DNA of 47,658 nt from positions 1 to 47,658 of the forward strand of contig NZ_JAWOCR010000018.1 in the NCBI RefSeq assembly GCF_046483665.1. Reading direction: 5' to 3'. This DNA is from Thiohalophilus sp046483665. GTDB lineage: Bacteria; Pseudomonadota; Gammaproteobacteria; UBA6429; Thiohalophilaceae. The number at the start of each line of letters is the position of its first letter. The stretch's first letter is position 1. The translations under genes were made by a program, and so were the position numbers. The notes below the pieces were generated by a model. The model was not told where the DNA came from, searched no databases, and saw only the letters and a list, made by a program, of their open reading frames with translations. Shown here piece after piece: positions 41,507-47,658 of this stretch.

Positions 41507-42033
41507 TTTACCTCTATGGGAGGACTGGTGTGCCAAACTGGGTTATTGCATCTCAGCATGCCGTTAGCAGGATTAATTCTTTCATCTTACCGCTGCAATA
41601 TAAGTATTACAATTAAGGGGGATGTGTCTGAAATTTCCCTACGGTCAGTGAAGTATCTTGTCGCCAATACTCGATTAATTATATAGATAGATTTATTTTA
41701 AAAAAACGCGTCTCATTATCATTTGGGAATTCAAACAAGTTGTGAGATGGGGGCGAGGATAACTATTGTCATAGCGGGGTCGGACGATTGCTATTTCAGG
41801 AACGGTACATTTTATAGTCAGGGAAACCCGTTTTTATGCCGTATTATTTCTGCGGGATCTCTTGTGTGGGGGGCGGTAATTTACTACCCATGTAAACTGG
41901 CGGCATGCACTATAGCTGATCAGCAGGCACCCTATTTCGTCTGATCGTGTTACTAAATAGTGCGTGTCAAAAGCCCGGCGAAAGTTGTATGTATAATTAA
42001 TCATTTACGAGTCGCGAATCGACAGGATATTGC
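41507..42033. other. Divergent intergenic region
   Basis: 527 bp between the lipoprotein gene and the radical SAM gene. No gene recognised. A GGGGTCGGAC stretch at 41777 recalls the start of the RAYT leader but does not extend further. Presumably holds both promoters. Confidence 0.45.
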
Positions 42034-43806
42034 ATGGCGTCAGTGCGTGGTAGAACAGACGAACACAAGGGGGTGGAAGGTGTTGCCGTGGTCAGTGGCA
42101 AGGGGAAGGCCGTCTGGGTGGCGAATCAGGCGAATCTGTTACCCGTATATCTGACCACGATGCGCCAGCGCTTCAAGGACGAGGTTAACCGGCTCACCAC
42201 CGGTGGCGCTATGCGTCAGATGCTGGCCGGGCAAGCCCGGGCCGCCGAGCTCGCTTTTCCCCTGGCCTATCTCTATGCCTGGCACTGGTTGCGACACAAT
42301 GTCCACGAGAATTACCGCTCGCAGGTGCTGGAGACCTTCCGCGGTCCCCGCTTTGGTTTTCTCATGGAGCTGCTGCTTTGCGACAGTGCCGAGCAATTCG
42401 TCAGCGGTTATGTCCAGCACTGGCGCGAACATCCGGCCAAAGGCCAGAAACAATGGCAGGAGTTTCAGTCCCTGCTGGCAGCCGCGAACGGGAATACCGG
42501 GCAATTGGTTCAGGACATCCTTTCCCTGTGGCAGGGCCTGGGACTGTTCACCCAAACCTACATGGTCGAGTTCAAAAATGTAGCGCGCGAGGAACGCGAG
42601 CGCTACGAGGGCATGCTCGGCCCGGAGGATGAAGAGCGGCTCGCTCTGGTGGACGCTCTGCCGGATGAACTGCAAGGGGTGACGTCGCGTTACGAGAAGA
42701 TGGGAATTATCCCTGCCATGGGCTGTCCTCAGACCTGCCGGCATTGCATGTTCACCTGGCGTCCCCCGCGGGGCAAGAATGAAGACCCGAATCATGTCTT
42801 CGACCTGGTGGATCAACACACTGACAGCGTGTTGTTTACCGGTGGTGATCTGACCCGCCAGCTGGATCATTTTTACGCGGCCATCCGCCGTATGCGGCAT
42901 ATCAAGAACTTTGCTCTGCTGCTCAATGGCGACTTTGCCGACAGCCGCGAAATTACCCATGAAGTGCTGGGCAAGATGGCACAGGCCATCGATTCCCGCC
43001 CGAAGACCTGGGCCACTGCAAGAGTGTTGTTGCAGATCAGCTTCGACGAGTTTCATAACGAGGTTTATGTTGATAAGCAGGGTCTGCTGGCCGAGCGTAT
43101 CCCCGTGGCCAAGATCGCCAATATCGTCGAAGCCTATCCATGTTATTCCGAACAAATCCAGCTGGCCCTGTTGCACAAGCAGACGACCCTGAATTTCTCC
43201 CGGGACGTATTGCAAAAAGGGGTGTTTGCACGCCTGGCGCAGGAACTGGATAAACGCGGTCATCAGGTACAGGTGCTGGATGTGAAAACCTCGCCGCGTC
43301 TGAAACGCAATCCCAAATCCCCACAGCAGCCACAACAGGTGTTGAAGGATGCGACGTTTGTGCTCGACAAATACCCGGGCAGCCCGGTATTGCTGACCAG
43401 TTCGACTATCGACGGTTACGGGCGCGCTGCGCTACTGGAGGAGTGGGAGATAGTAAAGGAAAAGGATCTGCTGCAGCAGATACTTACACAGGGTCCACCA
43501 CAGGGGGAATCGTTCGATATCGATATGATGCTGTGGTTCAACGGCTGGGTAACGCTGTTCAATGCCGTACACATCTGCCTGGGGGAGCTGTACCGGGATG
43601 GGATGGAGAAAATCATGGCCCGGCAACGCAAGGATCCGTTAACCCGGGCATTGTACCGTTTCGATCGCAAATTACTCGATTACTATGCCGAAGTTCGCGG
43701 CGATCTTCAAAGCAAAATCGACGCCGCAACCGGTCCTCATCACCTGTTTCATGCTCTCACCGAAGAAGCTGACGTCAGATTGCATATGACTCGTCGGTTA
43801 ATGTAA
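42034..43806 (+). CDS. Radical SAM protein of unrecognised subfamily
   Basis: A 590-residue protein whose iron-sulfur motif MGCPQTCRHCMF (Cys231, 235, 238; C-x3-C-x2-C) marks a radical SAM core. TDSVLFTGGDLTRQL (the GGE-like SAM motif as GGD), LLLNGDFADS and LQISFDEFHNE follow in the expected order. About 220 residues of helical, Leu- and Glu-rich sequence precede the core and a 150-residue C-terminal region follows (LWFNGWVTLFNAVHICLGEL). I see no SPASM or auxiliary-cluster cysteine pattern, and no precursor-peptide gene nearby. ATG 42034 with CAGGA upstream. Located just before proVWX; reaction unknown. Confidence 0.8.
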   Translation: MASVRGRTDEHKGVEGVAVVSGKGKAVWVANQANLLPVYLTTMRQRFKDEVNRLTTGGAMRQMLAGQARAAELAFPLAYLYAWHWLRHNVHENYRSQVLETFRGPRFGFLMELLLCDSAEQFVSGYVQHWREHPAKGQKQWQEFQSLLAAANGNTGQLVQDILSLWQGLGLFTQTYMVEFKNVAREERERYEGMLGPEDEERLALVDALPDELQGVTSRYEKMGIIPAMGCPQTCRHCMFTWRPPRGKNEDPNHVFDLVDQHTDSVLFTGGDLTRQLDHFYAAIRRMRHIKNFALLLNGDFADSREITHEVLGKMAQAIDSRPKTWATARVLLQISFDEFHNEVYVDKQGLLAERIPVAKIANIVEAYPCYSEQIQLALLHKQTTLNFSRDVLQKGVFARLAQELDKRGHQVQVLDVKTSPRLKRNPKSPQQPQQVLKDATFVLDKYPGSPVLLTSSTIDGYGRAALLEEWEIVKEKDLLQQILTQGPPQGESFDIDMMLWFNGWVTLFNAVHICLGELYRDGMEKIMARQRKDPLTRALYRFDRKLLDYYAEVRGDLQSKIDAATGPHHLFHALTEEADVRLHMTRRLM

Positions 43807-44285
43807 AAATGCTGTTTCTTTTTGCCCCCTTTCGATTTCTGAATATAAGGTCTCCGATATTCGAACATGCCACCCAGGGAAAAGCGAAGCGGATTCACAT
43901 GTCCCGGTAAATCCGGGCGGCGTAGTCTTGCTCCATGATCCAGACTGCTGAGTTAATCCCCCGATATCCGGATGACTTGTTCGGTGCCCGGACCCGGGCC
44001 GTGAATCTCTTCGGCATCGACATGACGATACCCTGCAGGATAGATGCCAGAACAGTTCTCTCCGTGGGGATGCGAGTTGACAGCTGGCATAAGCATGCGT
44101 AAGGTTTAAATATCCAAAACAATAACTTGGCGATTGATTGTCGACGTTATTAGCGGGGAATATACCGGGCGTCGTTGTACACCTCTGACGTTCACTGATT
44201 CCTGATTTGATTGTCCTGATATACCGAACGGTATCACCGCAACACATGGTAAATACTGCGCTAATAAACTCCGGGAGAGAGTCGA
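43807..44285. other. Intergenic region before proVWX
   Basis: 479 bp. On the minus strand a 45-codon frame (44090-43953) begins MPAVNSHPHGENCSGIYPAG and ends GTEQVIRISGD; it reads like the end of a protein but has no ribosome site or recognised family, so it is noted only as a possible remnant. The 3' end should carry the osmotically regulated promoter of proV, but no clear -35/-10 pair stands out. Confidence 0.4.
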
Positions 44286-45497
44286 ATGGCCGCCATCAGT
44301 AGTGATGATCCGCAAGACAAGCTCGTTGTCGAAAATCTTTACAAAATATTTGGTCCCGAACCCGACGAGGCTCTGCGCCTGCTGGAGCAGGGGTTGTCCA
44401 AGGACGAAATTTTCGAGCGCACCCGCACGACTGTCGGCGTACAGAATGCCGATTTTTCGATTCGTGACGGTGAGGTGTTCGTGGTCATGGGGCTTTCCGG
44501 TTCCGGCAAGTCCACACTGGTGCGTCTGTTAAACCGTTTGATAGAACCGACGCGGGGCCGTGTTCTGCTGGATGGCCGCGATATCACCGCCATGAACAAA
44601 AAAGAGCTCATCCGCATGCGGCGGGAGAGCATGAGCATGGTGTTTCAGTCTTTTGCACTCATGCCGCATAAAACGGTCGCGGAAAATGCCGCTTTTGGTC
44701 TGGATGTCGGCGGCATGGAGAAACAGGAGCAGCGGGAGCACGCCCTGAAGGCACTGTCGACCGTGGGACTCGAGGCCAATGCGGACAGTTATCCCGATGA
44801 GCTATCCGGTGGCATGAAGCAACGTGTTGGTCTGGCGCGTGCACTGGCCACCAATGCGTCCATACTTCTGATGGATGAGGCTTTCTCGGCCCTGGACCCG
44901 TTGATCCGAACCGAAATGCAGGACGAGCTGGTTCGACTGCAACAAACCGAGGCACATACCATTGTCTTCATCTCTCATGATCTCGACGAGGCAATCCGGA
45001 TCGGCGATCGTATCGCTATCATGGATGGCGGTGCGATTGTACAAATCGGGACGCCGCAGGAGATTGTTACCAACCCGGCCAATGAATATGTACGCTCCTT
45101 TTTTTATGGTGTGGATGTCAGCAAGGTATTCAATGCCGGTGACATCGCCGAGAAAAAATCCGTTGCCCTGTTCAAGCGCTCCGAGACGAGTGTGCGTGAT
45201 GCCCTGAGCCAGATGCGTGACGACGACCGTCACCTGGCCGTGGTCGTGGATAATGACCAGCATTATAGTGGTATGGTCAGTGTCAACTGCCTGATCCGCG
45301 CCACAGAAAACGATCAGGATTGGGATGAAGCATTCCTCACCGCGGGGGAGTCAGCGCCAGCGGAAATGGAGCTGGAAGAGGTATTAAGACGGGTTGTCGA
45401 AGAGGGTTACCCGGTCCCGGTGGTGGATGAATCTGACCACTATCTGGGAGTTATCGACAAGAATATTCTTCTGAAAACCTTTAACAGGGCGGGTTGA
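44286..45497 (+). CDS. proV: Glycine betaine/proline ABC transporter ATPase
   Basis: A 403-residue ATPase of the osmoprotectant importer. Starts with the ProV-specific N-terminal helix (VVENLYKIFGPEPDEALRLL); Walker A GLSGSGKST (69-77), signature LSGGMKQRVGLARAL, Walker B ILLMDEAFSALDP, switch ISHDLDEA. The C-terminal 130 residues hold a pair of CBS domains (RDALSQMRDDDRHLAVVVDN, then EGYPVPVVDESDHYLGVI), which sense ionic strength in OpuA-type ATPases. GGGAGAGAG precedes the ATG; the permease starts 3 bp after the stop. First gene of proVWX. Confidence 0.95.
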   Translation: MAAISSDDPQDKLVVENLYKIFGPEPDEALRLLEQGLSKDEIFERTRTTVGVQNADFSIRDGEVFVVMGLSGSGKSTLVRLLNRLIEPTRGRVLLDGRDITAMNKKELIRMRRESMSMVFQSFALMPHKTVAENAAFGLDVGGMEKQEQREHALKALSTVGLEANADSYPDELSGGMKQRVGLARALATNASILLMDEAFSALDPLIRTEMQDELVRLQQTEAHTIVFISHDLDEAIRIGDRIAIMDGGAIVQIGTPQEIVTNPANEYVRSFFYGVDVSKVFNAGDIAEKKSVALFKRSETSVRDALSQMRDDDRHLAVVVDNDQHYSGMVSVNCLIRATENDQDWDEAFLTAGESAPAEMELEEVLRRVVEEGYPVPVVDESDHYLGVIDKNILLKTFNRAG

Positions 45498-45500
45498 ACC

Positions 45501-46430
45501 ATGGCGGATAAACAAATAATCGATTTCGATATCCCGATTGGTGACTGGGTCGAGAACGGGGTTAACTGGATTCAAACCAATTTGACCGGTTTGCTGGATG
45601 GGTTCGCTGATATTGTCGGCTTGCTGGTCGATACCTTTGAGGATGGTCTTCTGGCGGTACCTCCCCTGGTTCTGTCAGTCATCATCATTGCGCTGGCGGC
45701 GTGGCGGGTAAGCTGGAAATTTGGCCTGTTTGCGATTCTCGCGGTAGTGCTTATATACGGTATGGGTATCTGGGACGAGACCGTCTCCACCCTGGCCCTG
45801 GTTATCGGCTCCAGCCTGCTGGCGCTGCTGATTGGCATTCCCATCGGCATCGCCATGGCGCGCAGTGAAAGCGTGGAAGCTGTCGTGCGGCCGGTTCTGG
45901 ACTTGATGCAGACCATGCCGCCGTTTGTTTATCTGATTCCAGCTGCTATATTTTTTGGACTGGGCAAGGTCCCGGGCTCGATTGCTACACTTATATTTGC
46001 CATGCCGCCGGCCGTCAGGCTGACCAACCTGGGGATTCGTCAGGTCAGTCAGGAAAACGTCGAGGCCGGCCTGGCATTTGGCTGTACCAGTCGCCAGCTG
46101 CTGCTCAAGGTGCAACTGCCGCTGGCTATGCCTTCCATCATGGCCGGTGTCAACCAGACGATCATGCTGGCATTGTCCATGGTGGTCATCGCCTCGATGA
46201 TTGGCGCCGGGGGGCTGGGCAACACGGTGCTGACCGGGATTCAACGTCTGGATGTCGGGCTGGGTTTTGAAGGCGGACTCGGCGTAGTTCTGCTGGCGAT
46301 ATTGCTTGATCGGATTACCCAGAGTTTCGGCCAGGGTCGGCATGGAGTCACGACCAGCAGTCTGGTAGAGCGACTGCGTCAGTTTTTCAGTCTCGGCCGG
46401 GTGAATGGCCGCCAATCAGGTTCAAACTGA
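45501..46430 (+). CDS. proW: Glycine betaine/proline ABC transporter permease
   Basis: A 309-residue permease with a hydrophilic N-terminal stretch (FDIPIGDWVENGVNWIQTNL) typical of ProW, then about seven membrane helices. The coupling region is AGLAFGCTSRQLLLKVQLPL (EAA-type loop contacting the ATPase), preceded by MQTMPPFVYLIPAAIFFGLG. Spaced 3 bp from proV, with weak ribosome site, so translation is coupled. Its stop overlaps an inverted repeat that separates it from proX. Confidence 0.94.
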   Translation: MADKQIIDFDIPIGDWVENGVNWIQTNLTGLLDGFADIVGLLVDTFEDGLLAVPPLVLSVIIIALAAWRVSWKFGLFAILAVVLIYGMGIWDETVSTLALVIGSSLLALLIGIPIGIAMARSESVEAVVRPVLDLMQTMPPFVYLIPAAIFFGLGKVPGSIATLIFAMPPAVRLTNLGIRQVSQENVEAGLAFGCTSRQLLLKVQLPLAMPSIMAGVNQTIMLALSMVVIASMIGAGGLGNTVLTGIQRLDVGLGFEGGLGVVLLAILLDRITQSFGQGRHGVTTSSLVERLRQFFSLGRVNGRQSGSN

Positions 46431-46460
46431 TCACAAACAGAAGCATTGCATTGTGATCAG
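46427..46460. other. Inverted repeat between proW and proX
   Basis: Perfect 10-bp arms CTGATCACAA (46427-46436) and TTGTGATCAG (46451-46460) with a 14-nt spacer, overlapping the proW stop codon. No T run follows. Could be an RNA stem controlling processing or the relative amount of proX message, or a CRP-like site (TGTGATCA half). Confidence 0.6.
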
Positions 46461-46530
46461 ATACCGGCAAGGGATCGGCCTATCGGGCTCGATGCCTGCG
46501 TATTAATTACATAAGAAACGGAGAGCTAGC

Positions 46531-47394
46531 ATGTCAATCAAGAAACTATCGTATCTATTCCTCGTCATGATCATGACGCTGGGCGTCAGCGGCGCCCTGG
46601 CCCAGGAGAAGCTCAAGATCGGCTGGACCGCCTGGTCTGATGCCGAGTTTGTCACCAAACTGGCCACCCGCATTCTCGAAGAGCGGATGGATCAGGAAGT
46701 TGAGCTTGTTCAGACCGATATCGCGCCCCAGTACCAGGGGCTCAAATCCGGCGGTATCGATATTATGTTGATGTCCTGGCAGCCCGGTACCCACGAGGAT
46801 TATATCGATAAGACCTGTACCGATGTGGTTAATCTGGGATTGTTGTACACCCATGCGCGTCTTGGCTGGGTTGTTCCAAACAGTATTCCCAAAGATCAGC
46901 TCAACTCGATTGAAGACCTGAAAAATCCGGAAGTGCGTGAAAAACTGGATGGCACTATCACTGGTATCGACCCGGGTGCCGGACTGACCCGTCTCTCGAA
47001 AGAGGCTATCGAGGAATATGGCCTGGATTATGAGTTGCAGATTTCCTCGGGTGCCGGCATGACGGCCGCACTGAAACGGGCTGTACGCCGCGATGAATGG
47101 ATTGTGGTAACCGGCTGGAGCCCGCACTGGATGTTTGGCGCTTTTGATCTACGCTATCTGGAAGACCCCAAAGGTGTACTCGGCAGCTACGAGCGTATCC
47201 ATGCCGTGGCCCGCAAAGGGTTCTATCAGGATAACATCAAGGCAGCCAGCTTCTTCTCGCGCATGCAGTTGCCCATTGAGGACCTGGAGTCAGCGATGAA
47301 TGATGCCCAGGAAACCTCGTATGAAGAGGCCGTTACAAAATACATCGACGAGAACGAAGAGCGCGTCGAGTACTGGATCAGCGGGGAGCTTTGA
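46531..47394 (+). CDS. proX: Glycine betaine-binding periplasmic protein
   Basis: A 287-residue binding protein of the OpuAC type that delivers betaine or proline-betaine to ProVW. Signal peptide MSIKKLSYLFLVMIMTLGVS with cleavage after ALA (near residue 24). Betaine-cage tryptophans are likely among IGWTAWSDAEF, LMSWQPGTHEDY and VTGWSPHWMFG. ACGGAGAG precedes the ATG. 100 bp after proW, beyond an inverted repeat. Binding-protein genes placed last in the operon are normal for ProVWX-type systems. Confidence 0.93.
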   Translation: MSIKKLSYLFLVMIMTLGVSGALAQEKLKIGWTAWSDAEFVTKLATRILEERMDQEVELVQTDIAPQYQGLKSGGIDIMLMSWQPGTHEDYIDKTCTDVVNLGLLYTHARLGWVVPNSIPKDQLNSIEDLKNPEVREKLDGTITGIDPGAGLTRLSKEAIEEYGLDYELQISSGAGMTAALKRAVRRDEWIVVTGWSPHWMFGAFDLRYLEDPKGVLGSYERIHAVARKGFYQDNIKAASFFSRMQLPIEDLESAMNDAQETSYEEAVTKYIDENEERVEYWISGEL

Positions 47395-47417
47395 TTGTAT
47401 CGCTGGTAGAAAACAGA

Positions 47418-47439
47418 ACCTGCCCGGCAACGGGCAGGT
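47418..47439 (+). other. Stable GNRA-loop hairpin after proX
   Basis: Nine-bp stem ACCTGCCCG/CGGGCAGGT closed by a GCAA tetraloop, 24 bp after the proX stop, not followed by Ts. More likely an mRNA 3' stabiliser or processing element than a terminator. Confidence 0.6.
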
Positions 47440-47481
47440 AACAAAAACAAGCTGTTGCTATATCCAAGGAGAGAAACCGGC

Positions 47482-47658
47482 ATGAAAATAACAACCCTTT
47501 TGCAGTCCCACTCTCGTGCTCTAATTACCGGCAGTTCCACTCTCGCTTTACTGTTTAGTATCCCATTAACCCAGGCCACGGCCAGCGATAAAATCCAGTT
47601 TGGTAATCTGACCGTCGGCGGCGCCATGCGGGCCAATTATGTGGTCGGCGATTACCCG
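47482..47658 (+). CDS. Exported (probably outer-membrane) protein, partial
   Basis: AAGGAGAG precedes an ATG that opens a 59-codon frame running off the window. A signal peptide (MKITTLLQSHSRALITG, hydrophobic core LALLFSIPL, cleavage near TQATA) is followed by KIQFGNLTVGGAMRANYVVG, the kind of first beta strand seen in porin-like outer-membrane proteins. It may provide outer-membrane passage for the osmolytes handled by proVWX (inference). The 3' part lies outside the window. Confidence 0.6.
   Translation, partial: MKITTLLQSHSRALITGSSTLALLFSIPLTQATASDKIQFGNLTVGGAMRANYVVGDYP

Noticed and set aside
42139..43335. 398-codon minus-strand frame opposite the radical SAM gene
   Set aside because: Antisense shadow of a gene with a clear CxxxCxxC core; no domain recognised.

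Overview
The window looks like a chromosomal segment of a halotolerant, probably sulfur-metabolising gammaproteobacterium. This is inferred from gene content: two betaine uptake systems (a BCCT carrier and a ProVWX-type ABC transporter), mechanosensitive and potassium channels, a DsrE/TusA sulfur-relay cluster, several c-di-GMP enzymes, and a RAYT (REP-associated tyrosine transposase) with dispersed repeats. I saw no rRNA, tRNA, CRISPR array or intact insertion sequence. The organism cannot be named from this sequence alone.

Layout. 1-3600 is a scrapyard: two copies of a perfect 21-bp-arm palindrome, one cutting an antitoxin gene and one an IS256-type transposase fragment, an 8-bp tandem repeat, a secreted class 3 lipase, a membrane protein, a broken CARDB-domain gene and two decayed RAYT leaders. 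3570-5190 holds an orphan antitoxin and, on the minus strand, two HU-like genes; the second is fused to a membrane segment and, after a frameshift, to a LysM domain. 5600-11400 has a DUF748 protein, a YidE/AspT-type transporter, a YtoQ protein and a rhomboid protease, separated by repeats. 11540-13615 is a TetR-controlled cluster (two matching operators) encoding a DsrE-like protein, TusA, a small Cys-rich protein and an exported DsrE-like protein. 13675-14713 is the intact RAYT with its repeat array and leader.

14800-23700 carries a K+ channel, MscS, an SDR and a DUF72 protein, a long AT-rich stretch with a frameshifted dodecin relic, a BCCT transporter and a GNAT enzyme. 24340-29140 carries a REC-CheC protein coupled to a PAS-GGDEF cyclase, an exported rhodanese, a lone PhnD-like binding protein and a coiled-coil protein. 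30795-38520 has a GGDEF-EAL protein, a patatin, membrane and LysM proteins, a MOSC protein, a two-gene unit behind a perfect FNR-type box, and adenylate kinase.

38818-47658 has a lipoprotein binding protein with a downstream sensor GGDEF protein, a radical SAM protein of unrecognised type, proVWX, and the start of an outer-membrane-type protein cut by the window edge.

The functional themes are osmoprotection, c-di-GMP signalling with periplasmic or phospho-relay inputs, sulfur transfer, and a large load of small non-autonomous repeats that seem tied to the RAYT. The most unusual items are the HU-membrane-LysM protein, the four-fold dispersed RAYT leader with a conserved upstream ORF, and the palindrome with end-derived 8-bp expansion. 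All functional statements are read from sequence; no searches were run.
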